DNA from: Verrucomicrobiales bacterium
GTDB lineage: Bacteria; Verrucomicrobiota; Verrucomicrobiia; Verrucomicrobiales; SLCJ01
DNA length: 44,241 nt
Assembly (NCBI GenBank): GCA_024636835.1
Contig: JAGXGH010000059.1
Coordinates: forward strand, 1 to 44,241
Direction: 5' to 3'
Part shown: positions 36,415 through 44,241 of the stretch, in pieces
Layout of the letters: each line of letters begins with the position of its first letter
How positions within the stretch are numbered: position 1 is the first letter of the stretch
Notes under the pieces: generated by a model
What the model saw: the letters and a program-made list of their open reading frames with translations, nothing else
Database searches by the model: none
Told to the model about the DNA's origin: nothing
Position numbers and translations under genes: made by a program

Positions 36415-36449
36415 AGCAAAGCGGGTGGCAATCGACGATTGCCACCCGC
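36415..36449 (-). terminator. Strong hairpin, probable terminator of the small membrane protein gene
   Basis: GCGGGTGGCAATCG (36421-36434) and CGATTGCCACCCGC (36436-36449) form a 14-base perfect stem around a single base. On the minus strand it is followed by TTTGCTT. It lies between the small membrane protein gene and pdxJ, 32 bases after the former's stop. Confidence 0.65.
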
Positions 36450-36481
36450 AGTGAGTTTTCGACTGATTCGTTGAATGATCG

Positions 36482-36940
36482 TTATTCTACGACTTCAGAG
36501 CTATCTTCGACCGCATCTTCCACTGCGGGGGCTTCCTCAGTCGCCTCCTCGCTAGGCTCAGTGATGGTGAACGCTTTTCCAGAAGAGCCACCGACGGTGA
36601 TGCTGCGACCTTTATCGTCTGTAAGTTCGACAGTTTCAGAGCCCTCTTCAAATTGAGTCAGTGTCCAGACCGAGACTTCGCCAGTCGCGGATTCTTTAAC
36701 GGTCAAGGTGCCTCCGGCGACGTCTTTGTCGACAAGTTCATAGGTATCGTCCATCTTGATGACCGCAGCTACGACACCCAAGCCAGGGTTACCAATAAAA
36801 TCTTTGGCTTGATTATATAACCAATACGTGGCCCCGCCACCGATTAGAAGAACGACGAGTAATGCGATGCCGCAGCCCATGAACCACTTTTTACCGCTTG
36901 AAGATTGTGGGGGAGCTTGAATTCCTGCTTGTGTTGTCAT
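36482..36940 (-). CDS. Small single-pass membrane protein of unknown function
   Basis: The ATG at 36940 gives 152 residues. After a short Pro/Ser-rich N-terminus, one transmembrane helix lies at about residues 19-41 (MGCGIALLVVLLIGGGATYWLY). A soluble domain of short strands follows (DTYELVDKDVAGGTLTVKES, VSVWTLTQFEEGSETVEL), and the tail is very acidic (EEATEEAPAVEDAVEDSSEVVE). No family is recognised. It is divergent from aroE and ends at a strong hairpin. Confidence 0.7.
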   Translation of the reverse strand: MTTQAGIQAPPQSSSGKKWFMGCGIALLVVLLIGGGATYWLYNQAKDFIGNPGLGVVAAVIKMDDTYELVDKDVAGGTLTVKESATGEVSVWTLTQFEEGSETVELTDDKGRSITVGGSSGKAFTITEPSEEATEEAPAVEDAVEDSSEVVE

Positions 36941-37070
36941 CTGTATGGATTGGTTAATGTGTTGTTCTGAGCCCATACGAATTAGCTCGCATGTCATCCT
37001 TTCGTAACATGCGATGGAAGTGGATGACAAGTGAGATTATCGTATCTTGGTCTTGTCCCGCCGAAACGTA

Positions 37071-38051
37071 ATGGAATCAATCCCTGCGCCACCTATGACT
37101 GCGAATAATTTCACCCTCACTCTCGACGACTTACGCCAATGGCGCGATGGAGGGACGGCCCCCTGCGATCCACGCCCGCTGATCGGCGTGATTGGCGATC
37201 CCATCTCCCATTCTCTCTCGCCGGCGATGCAACAGCCAGCTCTCGACGAGGCGGGTATTGAGGGTCGCTATGTGAAAATTCACATCCCAAAGAATGTCGA
37301 GTCGCTCGACGAATGCTTTGCCCTGATGTCCGAGTTGGGGTTTCAAGGAACCAATATCACCATTCCACACAAGGAAGCCGCGTTAGCAGCATCGACGAAA
37401 GCTGATTCGGTTTCGACCATCATGGGCGTGGCAAATACGATTCTGTTCCTTGCCGACGGCACCAGCAAAGCCTACAACACCGACGGAGTCGGGTTCGCTG
37501 GAGCTGTGCGCGATGCCTTTCTCATGGATCTACGCGATCTGCGGATTGCCATCATTGGAACCGGTGGCGGCGCGGGAAAAGCCGCAGCGATCAAATGCGG
37601 CATGGACGGCTGCGAACGCCTTGTGATGATCAACAGAACGGTGGAAAAACTACGCCCACTCGCTGAGCAACTCGGCCCGTATTTCCGCGACGACCGCCTC
37701 CACGGACCATCCGACCGCATCGCTACCATCGCACTGGCCGACACGGCAGCTTTACAAGAAGCCCTCGAAGAAATCGATCTCATCGTCAATGCCACATCCG
37801 TTGGACTAAAGGCCGGTGACGGATCGCCACTACCCGCTCATCTGATCCGTCCTCATCACATGGTGTTCGATATGATTTACGCGCCTCCAAAAACCCCACT
37901 GCTTATCGACGCTGAAGAGCAAGGCGCCCGCATCGCCAATGGCGCCAACATGCTCGCACACCAAGGCGCAGCGTCGTTCGCCATTTGGTTCGGAAAAGCG
38001 CCACCAGTCGCGACGATGAAATCTGCTCTGGCGGCAGCCATGCAGGCGTAG
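37071..38051 (+). CDS. aroE: Shikimate dehydrogenase
   Basis: The ATG at 37071 gives 326 residues; an ATG at 37095 is possible. The shikimate-binding motif is GDPISHSLSPAMQ, and the catalytic lysine lies in NITIPHKEAAL. NTDGVGFAGA, the NADP-binding IIGTGGGAGKAAAIKC and INRTVEKL, and the C-terminal ANGANMLAHQGAASFAIWFG are typical. It makes shikimate in the aromatic amino acid pathway. It is about 40 residues longer than E. coli AroE, mostly at the N-terminus. The helicase gene follows after 16 bases. Confidence 0.95.
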   Translation: MESIPAPPMTANNFTLTLDDLRQWRDGGTAPCDPRPLIGVIGDPISHSLSPAMQQPALDEAGIEGRYVKIHIPKNVESLDECFALMSELGFQGTNITIPHKEAALAASTKADSVSTIMGVANTILFLADGTSKAYNTDGVGFAGAVRDAFLMDLRDLRIAIIGTGGGAGKAAAIKCGMDGCERLVMINRTVEKLRPLAEQLGPYFRDDRLHGPSDRIATIALADTAALQEALEEIDLIVNATSVGLKAGDGSPLPAHLIRPHHMVFDMIYAPPKTPLLIDAEEQGARIANGANMLAHQGAASFAIWFGKAPPVATMKSALAAAMQA

Positions 38052-38067
38052 TGTTTGCATTTCCGCC

Positions 38068-40548
38068 GTGCCCGCCTTCGATCCATTCGCCAATCTAAAT
38101 GCCCTGGAACTCCCCGATCTATGGCAACAGGACGGCGTGCGCTTTCTTCGCGAGGGCTATGATGTGATTGTCGATGCTCCCACCGGCGCCGGTAAAACAA
38201 AGATATTCGAGCTACTCGTCGAGGCGCGCAACATCAAGGGACAAGCGATCTACACCGTCCCTACCCGCGCACTCGCCAACGATAAATTTCGCGAGTGGCA
38301 AAGCAAGGGATGGAACTGTGGAATCGCCACCGGCGACATTGCCGAAAACGTCGACGCCCCAGTAGTCGTCGCCACATTGGAAACGCAACGCGAGCGGATG
38401 ATTTCGGGCAACGGGCCGGCACTGCTCGTCATCGACGAATACCAAATGATCGCCAACCGAGTGCGTGGGCTGAACTATGAACTATGCGTCGCGCTGGCAC
38501 CGGAAAACACCCAACTTCTCATGCTCAGCGGATCGGTATCAAACCCGAACGATATTGTAAAATGGCTCACCCGACTGGGACGGAAATCCAAACTCATTCG
38601 CGTCTCTGAACGTCCGGTTCCTCTCGACGAACAACCGGTAGAATTGCTTGAGCGCCAAGCCCAAAAATCCGTGGGCAGCTTTCTTGCAAGACTCGCTGTT
38701 GCCGCCTGCTTGAACGATTTTGCACCGTTACTGATCTTCGCTCCGCATCGCCAAAACGCCGAGAAAATCGCGCGACAAATCGCCGCAGCGCTTCCCAACG
38801 ACCAACCACTTATTCCGCCACCGGACTTGCAACGCAACTGTCCCACCGACCTCAAGCAGTTCCTCAAAAAACGCGTCGCCTACCACCACAGCGGGCTCCC
38901 CTACAGCGTGCGCGCTGGATTGGTCGAACCACTGGCCAAACACGGGCAACTCCGTGTGATTGTCGCCACGACAGGACTCGCCGCCGGCATCAATTTCTCG
39001 GTGCGATCCGTGTTTGTCGCCGCGAAAACCTACACCGACGGACCCTTCATCCGCGAAATCCCGCCCGATGAATTGCTGCAAATGTTTGGTCGCGCCGGGC
39101 GACGCGGACTCGACGACCAAGGCTACATTTTCACCACCCGAGATTCCGTCAAACCCTCCGACGCCCGCGCCGGTCATCTGCGCCGTGGAAATGTCGTTGA
39201 TTGGCCGATTCTTATCCGTGTGATGGACCGCGCCGTGAACCTTGAGCAGTCACCCTTCGAAGCCGCCGAGCGGCTTTGCACCACCATGTTCAGCGAGCAA
39301 AATATTCGCTTGGGGTTTGAGCCAACGACCGAAAACCGCGACGGCTCCACGGTCGATGATCACGATGGATCCGAGCGCTCGCCATTCTCTGCTTCGCCGA
39401 CACAAAAGGAGATCCTCACACTTCAATCCGAATGGGAAAAGCCACAGGAAGAGGCACTTCCCACACCGCTTTCCCGCTGCCACGCCCTCACCAAACAGGG
39501 CTGGCGACAAGCTCTTCAACTCTCATCACTCGTCAATGAGCACATCCCTCTCGGCAACACGATTCGCTTCCATCCTAAGGACACGACACGTCCATGGCGT
39601 TACTTGAAAGCGATCGTCATTGCGACTCGTCCCACCGTCGAGAAAGATTGGAGAGTCCCTAAAAACCTCGCTCGTAAAATCCGCCCACAAAGCGCCATCG
39701 ACACCGATGAAAACCAGCTTCTACACATAGTCGCCAAAGCGATCACCAGCCGCTACCACGGCGTGCAATTGCTCGATAGCGAGTCGACAGAAACCACCAT
39801 CACCGCCCGCTTTGATCTCGCCAATGTGCGAGTCGATGCCATCGTGGACTCTCTAGGCAACGCGCTCATTGCCCCCCCAACGCGCATTCAAGAAGTCGCA
39901 CAAGTTACCGATTTCATCGACCCCGTCTCAGGGGAATTACGCGCGGCACCGCGACACTCACCACTTCGCGCGTGGCTTCGTCTTGGCTTGATTGATCGTG
40001 ACGGCACACCCACACGTCGTGGGATGATTTTTTCCATGTTCCAACGCGGCGAAGGACTGGCAATCGCAGCCGCTTTAGAAGAACCCGACTACCTCGCATC
40101 TGAGCTCGTTTGGCATTTGGCCAACCTTCGCGGCGGACATCGTTTCAACGATCTTTCGAGCGGCGAATCCGAGCGCCTGTCCGCCGCGTGCCGACGCATC
40201 TACGGCTCCCTCGACTACCCTAGATATCTTGAACTAGGCATCCCACCTGGCTTTGGAGAAGGCACCGCCGACTGTCTCATGGACTGGATCATCAAAGGGC
40301 AAAAGCCCGACCTCAAGGCCGCCGAATATCTTGGTTCAGGTGATATAGAGCGCGCCAAGACTGAGTGGTTATCGCTTCTCAGACACATCCGCCACGCGCC
40401 GAACTACGATTGGGATCGTTGGATCGAACTGAAGGAATGCGCCATCGATCTGCTCGATCGCTACGCACCCGAAGCAAAATCAGTGCTCCCCAAACCGCTT
40501 TCTCGGGAATACACGCAACCCGCAAATCTCAAGCTCTACCGTGTCTGA
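38068..40548 (+). CDS. Ski2-like DExH-box helicase
   Basis: This 826-residue protein starts with GTG at 38068, 16 bases after aroE. Superfamily 2 motifs are in order: Walker A APTGAGKT (37-44), motif Ia PTRALANDKF, motif II DEYQ (123-126, unusual in place of DEVH/DECH), motif III LSGSVSNP, a YHHSGLPYSVRAGLVE segment, ATTGLAAGINFS, and motif VI MFGRAGRRG. The order and the GRAGR motif fit the Ski2/Mtr4/Hel308 group. The C-terminal 350 residues look helical and may correspond to the winged-helix and ratchet domains. RNA or DNA unwinding is likely. The stop is followed by a MITE-like insertion. Confidence 0.85.
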   Translation: MPAFDPFANLNALELPDLWQQDGVRFLREGYDVIVDAPTGAGKTKIFELLVEARNIKGQAIYTVPTRALANDKFREWQSKGWNCGIATGDIAENVDAPVVVATLETQRERMISGNGPALLVIDEYQMIANRVRGLNYELCVALAPENTQLLMLSGSVSNPNDIVKWLTRLGRKSKLIRVSERPVPLDEQPVELLERQAQKSVGSFLARLAVAACLNDFAPLLIFAPHRQNAEKIARQIAAALPNDQPLIPPPDLQRNCPTDLKQFLKKRVAYHHSGLPYSVRAGLVEPLAKHGQLRVIVATTGLAAGINFSVRSVFVAAKTYTDGPFIREIPPDELLQMFGRAGRRGLDDQGYIFTTRDSVKPSDARAGHLRRGNVVDWPILIRVMDRAVNLEQSPFEAAERLCTTMFSEQNIRLGFEPTTENRDGSTVDDHDGSERSPFSASPTQKEILTLQSEWEKPQEEALPTPLSRCHALTKQGWRQALQLSSLVNEHIPLGNTIRFHPKDTTRPWRYLKAIVIATRPTVEKDWRVPKNLARKIRPQSAIDTDENQLLHIVAKAITSRYHGVQLLDSESTETTITARFDLANVRVDAIVDSLGNALIAPPTRIQEVAQVTDFIDPVSGELRAAPRHSPLRAWLRLGLIDRDGTPTRRGMIFSMFQRGEGLAIAAALEEPDYLASELVWHLANLRGGHRFNDLSSGESERLSAACRRIYGSLDYPRYLELGIPPGFGEGTADCLMDWIIKGQKPDLKAAEYLGSGDIERAKTEWLSLLRHIRHAPNYDWDRWIELKECAIDLLDRYAPEAKSVLPKPLSREYTQPANLKLYRV

Positions 40549-40685
40549 TCCGATGGCACGGTATTAAGAGCGCCAGCGGCGCCTTCCCCTCAAGGAGCGC
40601 GGCCGTCTCGGCCGTTTGAGCGGTGTCCGCGGTTCTCTAAAATCTCCGAATAACCACTTAACACAGTGTCATACCGTGTCTGATC
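40538..40685. mobile_element. MITE-like element, copy 2, with 13-bp direct repeats
   Basis: The element spans about 40553-40672. Its ends ATGGCACGGTATTAAG and CTTAACACAGTGTCAT match those of copy 1, and the core CTCAAGGAGCGCGGC with GGCCGTTTGAGCGGTG matches that at 27651-27692. ACCGTGTCTGATC occurs on both sides (40538-40550 and 40673-40685). The left copy contains the helicase stop codon and the right copy the glycosyltransferase GTG start. It looks like an insertion with target duplication at a former gene overlap. Confidence 0.8.
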
Positions 40686-42004
40686 TCTCTATCACCGTTG
40701 TCATCCCCGTCCACCGCGATGCCGCCGCATTGCGGACGACGCTCGACCGCCTCCGCGAATGTCGACCAACATGGCCGATCATCGTTGTGGATAGCGATCA
40801 CGCTGAGTCACGAGACGAGATAGCCTCGATCTGTGATGGATTTCACACCGCACTGATTTACTCGCCTGTCGGTCAGCGCGCTTATCAAATGAACCTCGGC
40901 GCAAAACATGCCGATACCGAATGGATATGGTTTCTGCATGCCGACACCGTGCCGGCCAGCTACGTGACACTCGATGAGTTTGAACGCACCATCATCGATG
41001 ATAAGCGCATCATTGCAGGTGGCTTCCAACGCCGCTTTGAGCCTTCGGGATTGTTTCTGAGAATGACTAGCCGCTGGGCTGATTGGAGGGGTAGAACCCA
41101 TGGTCTCTACCTCGGCGATCAAGCGATGTTTGTTCGCCGCGATGTGTTTACTCAACTCGGCGGCTTCCCCCCGATTGATAAATTTGAAGACGTCGCGATC
41201 TCCCGTACACTCATTCGCCACGCTGCCCCTCGACGGAAAAAAATCGCGCATATCACGCCCGGCATCATCACCTCAGCACGGAGGTTTAAAGCACTCGGAG
41301 AAATTCTAACAACCCTCCGCGACCTCTGGTGGACAGCGAAATATCTCATCCAAGGCGAACCGCACACCAACTATCCCGCCAACTCTCACTCGCCCGAACC
41401 AACCGCCATTCTAATGCTGAAGGCACCGCGTCCAGGCACAGTAAAAACACGCCTCGCCAAAACGATAGGCGATGACGCGGCATGCGCCGCTTACCGTCAA
41501 ATGGTCGAGCACCAACTACGCCAGATTCCCGAAGTCTGGAAAGTTCACGTCTTCTACGCACCTCATGACGCCGAAGCAGAAATGACCGACTGGCTCGCGT
41601 CACACGGCGTCGATCAATTCACACCTCAGTGCGGTGGCCATCTTGGCGACCGCCTGAGCGCTGCAGGCGAATCCACCACCGGGCCAGTGATATTTCTCGG
41701 TGGCGACTCACCATGGATGACAAAAATACGCCTCCTCCAAACGCAAGAACTGTTGAGCAATCATCAAGCAGTGATCAACCCAGCATTCGATGGCGGCTAC
41801 ACAATGCTCGCTCTACGCAACTTCGATCCACTCGTCTTCAACAACATCGAATGGAGCACCGACACCGTGTTCCACAAGACCATCCAACGTCTCCACACAC
41901 TTGGATGGAAGACCGCCCGCCTCACACCAGTCAGCGACGTGGATACCATTGATGGTTGGAATCGCGCGAGAGAGCTGCTGAGTCAAGGCAACCAACAGAA
42001 GTAG
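40676..42004 (+). CDS. Two-domain protein: GT2 glycosyltransferase (TIGR04283-like) fused to a DUF2064/TIGR04282-like domain
   Basis: The GTG at 40676 gives 443 residues beginning SDLSITVVIPVHRD, a GT2 N-terminus; a reading from 40616 runs through the inserted element. Residues 1-230 have GT2 features (IIVVDSDHAESRDE, RAYQMNLGAKHADTEWIWFLHADTV, GDQAMFVRRDVFTQLGGFP), close to the TIGR04283 group. From about 250, AILMLKAPRPGTVKTRLAKTIGDDAA, GGHLGDRL, VIFLGGDSPWM and FDGGYTMLAL match the DUF2064/TIGR04282 nucleotidyltransferase-like family. These two families often occur as neighbours in gene clusters with radical SAM proteins; here they are one chain. Confidence 0.88.
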   Translation: MSDLSITVVIPVHRDAAALRTTLDRLRECRPTWPIIVVDSDHAESRDEIASICDGFHTALIYSPVGQRAYQMNLGAKHADTEWIWFLHADTVPASYVTLDEFERTIIDDKRIIAGGFQRRFEPSGLFLRMTSRWADWRGRTHGLYLGDQAMFVRRDVFTQLGGFPPIDKFEDVAISRTLIRHAAPRRKKIAHITPGIITSARRFKALGEILTTLRDLWWTAKYLIQGEPHTNYPANSHSPEPTAILMLKAPRPGTVKTRLAKTIGDDAACAAYRQMVEHQLRQIPEVWKVHVFYAPHDAEAEMTDWLASHGVDQFTPQCGGHLGDRLSAAGESTTGPVIFLGGDSPWMTKIRLLQTQELLSNHQAVINPAFDGGYTMLALRNFDPLVFNNIEWSTDTVFHKTIQRLHTLGWKTARLTPVSDVDTIDGWNRARELLSQGNQQK

Positions 42005-42120
42005 AAAAATCTATCTTGTTATCGGCTTTCAATTCAATTTAAGTTTTAGGGCTAATAATCGCCATCCCCGCCTATCAAGGCTTCGGCTGACGCTAATGGC
42101 GTCGATCTTGCCGTCAACAT

Positions 42121-42828
42121 TTACTGATGCCTGCGCCGGTTATGCACAGCGAGCATTCCAGATACGATTAAGAAGAAAGTAGACGACGGCTCAGGGATTT
42201 CCGTGACATATACCGTTACACCACTCCTGTCTTCAATATATGCGTCCTCGTATTCCCCATGCAGACTAATCCAAGAATAGAGAAACGAAGCGTCATCAAA
42301 CGAAGCTGAATCGATGAATGTTGGCAACTCTGTGTCATCGCCAAACCAGTTTCCGGATGAATCAGTCAGAGAGAACTCAATCAAGGTCATCGCATTTTCC
42401 AAAACTACATTACCTTCCCTTTGAAAGCCGTTTGGGTCACCGAATGCACGCAAATAGACGAATATAAGAGAGAGTCGGTCGTTTCCATATACGTCGTTAT
42501 GCGCCCTTATCACCCCTTCTACGCTGCCGGATGATATGTTCATCCCGCCCTCCTCTGCTCCAACAAATAAAGACATCGACAGAGCGAATGGAGTCATCGT
42601 GTAATCGCTATATCCACTACCTTTATATACAGCTATCGGAGACGCGTCTAGATTAACTACAATCTCTGCCTCCCAATTTACACCAGTGTTGAATAAATCT
42701 GTGCCTGGATGTGAATAGTTTGCGTCCGCACGATCCAATACACCGTGATAATTCAAGGTAGTAACAGCTGCCGACGAGGCACAGCAACTGAGAGCGATGA
42801 AAACAACTACGTTGATCATTACATTCAT
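42121..42828 (-). CDS. PEP-CTERM sorting-domain protein
   Basis: The ATG at 42828 gives 235 residues and has a GAGGAA ribosome binding site; the reading from 42876 starts too early. The N-terminus is a signal peptide (INVVVFIALSCCASSAA). The last 25 residues are a PEP-CTERM signal: IPEPSS, then a hydrophobic helix TFFLIVSGMLAV and a basic end NRRRHQ. Such proteins are cut and anchored by an exosortase and are linked to extracellular polysaccharide. The middle part is beta-rich and unrecognised. It is AT-richer than the core genes and lies in the accessory tail. Confidence 0.85.
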   Translation of the reverse strand: MNVMINVVVFIALSCCASSAAVTTLNYHGVLDRADANYSHPGTDLFNTGVNWEAEIVVNLDASPIAVYKGSGYSDYTMTPFALSMSLFVGAEEGGMNISSGSVEGVIRAHNDVYGNDRLSLIFVYLRAFGDPNGFQREGNVVLENAMTLIEFSLTDSSGNWFGDDTELPTFIDSASFDDASFLYSWISLHGEYEDAYIEDRSGVTVYVTEIPEPSSTFFLIVSGMLAVHNRRRHQ

Positions 42829-42894
42829 AATGTTCCTCGGATATAAACGTCTGTCAAGAGATTGAATTGATGTCATGGCTACAGAACTTATGTA

Positions 42895-43410
42895 TCAAAC
42901 TACGGTGACAATTCTCCCACCTTCTGGCATGAGTTCTGCTTTCGGCTTGCAGTCTAAGAATGTGTCTTCCTGAATCGATTTACGAGATAAGTCAGGCCCT
43001 CGATTGTATCGCGTTGCTATTTCTATAACTTGCTCAGCAGTCAAGTCATCTCCTGGCGTTCCAGCAAAATTAACACCTATAAGTGTTGATAGGTGCTTGG
43101 CTACAATGTATAGATCCATCAAATCATGACTCAATAACTCGACCGGGGCGTCTTGATCTTTGCTGTTTTCGCATTTACGATCAAGTATTTCAGCCGCCCT
43201 GCGAAGCTGTATACTTAAATTTCCGAAAGATGTGAGTTCTGGATGCCTTGTCACGGTCAACGGCTTAAGCACAGGGTCTCCAGAATGATCAAAATTTCTC
43301 ACCTTCAGTGCGTAGCCATCGATAGCATTAGGATCGCCTCCGACTTCTTTCCATGTCACACCCGCAAGAAGGTATGGTGGAATATCAAACACTTTCGATA
43401 AAATAGTCAG
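42895..43410 (-). pseudogene. 5'-truncated gene with a lysozyme-like segment, cut by the IS200 element
   Basis: The frame encodes VFDIPPYLLAGVTWKEVGG near its visible start and IATRYNRGPDLS near its end, patterns that resemble lysozyme-like or transglycosylase domains. A GTG at 43392 could give 165 residues, but no ribosome binding site precedes it. The frame is open upstream straight into the IS200 end (hairpin at 43414-43432) and runs on to 43476 inside the element. This suggests that the original N-terminus was lost to the insertion. The matching upstream part is not seen beyond 44030. The function is uncertain. Confidence 0.5.
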
Positions 43411-44030
43411 AGACCTCCGGCAAAGCCGGAGGCTTGAAAATTGGAGCCGCTCAAAGACGGCTATTCTAGTTTGTTACTTTTTGGGTTTCTCGTTTATCCA
43501 AGGCATCTCCAGCTGATCCAGCCTTCGATCCTCCTTGTCCTGATCGGCGATATATCGCCGGATTGTTTCCGTATCGCGACCTACCGTATCCACGAAATAT
43601 CCACGCGCCCAGAAGGCTTGGCCCGCGTAGTTCCTGTCTCGCTTCAAGTAGTGACGCGCAATATGTATCGCACTCTTGCCCTTGATGTAGCCCACCGCAC
43701 TCGACACCGCCAGCTTCGGTGGCACGTTCAACAACATGTGAACATGATCGGGCATTATGTACCCTTCTTCGATCCAACATTGCTTCTGCTCGGCTAGTCG
43801 ATGAAAGGTTTCTCCTAGATCTCGCTTGATCACTCCGTAGAGTTTTCTTCGCCGATATTTCGGAATGAATACGATGTGGTATTTGCACTGCCATTTTGTA
43901 TGATTCAGACTTCTGTAGTCTTCCATTGTTCGTTTTGGGTTGTGGCTTTGAGCGGCTCACTACCCTAACGAACTGGAAGACTGCACTATAAGTCAAACTC
44001 CGAGAGTCTCCCCGGCAAAGCCGGGGGATT
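43411..44030 (-). mobile_element. IS200-type insertion sequence
   Basis: The element is bounded by two short hairpins: CCTCCGGC-AAA-GCCGGAGG (43414-43432) and CCCCGGC-AAA-GCCGGGG (44010-44026). Between them lies one tnpA gene and no tnpB, as in the IS200 group, which moves as single strands and has subterminal hairpins instead of inverted repeats. The exact outer boundaries are estimated. It sits between a truncated gene and the end of an IS4-like transposase. Confidence 0.85.
43474..43926 (-). CDS. tnpA: IS200/IS605-family Y1 transposase TnpA
   Basis: This 150-residue protein is a complete HUH single-strand transposase. The metal-binding HUH motif is His61 and His63 in MPDHVHMLL, and the catalytic tyrosine is probably Tyr125 in IRRYIADQ. 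YHIVFIPKYRRRKLYG, GYIKGKSAIHIARHY and FWARGYFVDTVGRD are strongly typical of the IS200 group. No frameshift or stop is seen, so it may be active. It could also move related non-autonomous hairpin elements. Confidence 0.96.
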   Translation of the reverse strand: MEDYRSLNHTKWQCKYHIVFIPKYRRRKLYGVIKRDLGETFHRLAEQKQCWIEEGYIMPDHVHMLLNVPPKLAVSSAVGYIKGKSAIHIARHYLKRDRNYAGQAFWARGYFVDTVGRDTETIRRYIADQDKEDRRLDQLEMPWINEKPKK

Positions 44031-44071
44031 ACCTATGGGCCTTTTATTGGTTCTTTATCACTAGTGTCCAG

Positions 44072-44241
44072 CTAAAACCCGTTGAGCATCAACTGGTTAC
44101 GATTATAGACTTCTAATTTTTCGACCCTTGAAGTTGTAAGTAGCTCGTTTACAGGGACTTGCTGAAATGCGTTTACACTTAAAATTTGTAGTATTCGGCT
44201 AAGGTTTTCGTCGGTTCTGTGCGTCTTGCTGAGACAGGCGA
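44072..44241 (-). CDS. C-terminal end of an IS4-like transposase (partial, runs off the window)
   Basis: Read on the minus strand from the right edge, 55 codons stay open to a TAG at 44072-44074. The segment includes RILQILSVNAFQQVPVNELL and ends NQLMLNGF. It resembles the C-termini of IS4-family transposases, which often carry a short S-x-x-x-F-x-x-x-P-[VI]-x-x-L stretch and end in NQL-x-LF-like residues. The gene start lies beyond the window. The assignment is from pattern memory and moderate. Confidence 0.5.
   Translation of the reverse strand, partial: ACLSKTHRTDENLSRILQILSVNAFQQVPVNELLTTSRVEKLEVYNRNQLMLNGF

Overview
The window looks like a chromosomal segment of a Verrucomicrobiota bacterium, probably a Verrucomicrobiales relative. 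This is inferred from protein style: a Tat-exported Gfo/Idh oxidoreductase, a PEP-CTERM protein, large secreted proteins without recognisable domains, a Ski2-like helicase beside aroE, and generally weak Shine-Dalgarno sites. No rRNA, tRNA or CRISPR array was seen, so the placement is not firm.

Layout. (1) 0.2-3.3 kb, plus strand: DUF2062 protein, MFS transporter and TerC/Alx-type membrane protein, closely packed. (2) 3.5-9.5 kb, plus strand: GT39-like glycosyltransferase, ABC ATPase, ABC solute-binding protein and a carboxynorspermidine-synthase-like dehydrogenase. No permease gene is present. (3) 9.5-17.2 kb: secreted glutathione peroxidase, then single minus-strand genes (unknown secreted protein, repeat-rich secreted protein, Gfo/Idh oxidoreductase, SGNH lipoprotein) separated by copies of a palindromic repeat. 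(4) 17.3-23.1 kb, minus strand: a housekeeping block gapA, pgk, tpiA, argC, class IV aminotransferase, yjdM. (5) 23.3-32.1 kb: two divergent metallo-beta-lactamase-fold hydrolases, a Prc-type tail-specific protease, and two large secreted proteins of unknown function. (6) 32.5-42.0 kb: RRM RNA-binding protein, GT61 glycosyltransferase, rhodanese-YceI fusion, convergent acpS and pdxJ, a small membrane protein, aroE, the helicase and a two-domain glycosyltransferase. (7) 42.1-44.2 kb: AT-richer accessory tail with a PEP-CTERM protein, a gene cut at its 5' end, a complete IS200-type element and the C-terminus of an IS4-like transposase.

The metabolic genes make a coherent core: lower glycolysis (gapA-pgk-tpiA), arginine (argC), shikimate (aroE), vitamin B6 (pdxJ) and acyl-carrier-protein activation (acpS). 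Envelope genes (GT39, GT61, GT2, Prc, PEP-CTERM) recur throughout.

The least expected content is non-coding. A ~120-bp element with terminal inverted repeats occurs twice, each copy flanked by 11-13 bp direct repeats. One copy sits at the junction of the helicase and glycosyltransferase genes, and its apparent target duplication has kept both the stop and the start codon. A second palindromic family (four copies at 9.6-15.9 kb) has ends resembling the terminal hairpins of the IS200 element at 43.4-44.0 kb, which suggests non-autonomous relatives of that element. Between the protease and the following gene lies a run of at least eight stem-loops of unrelated sequence.
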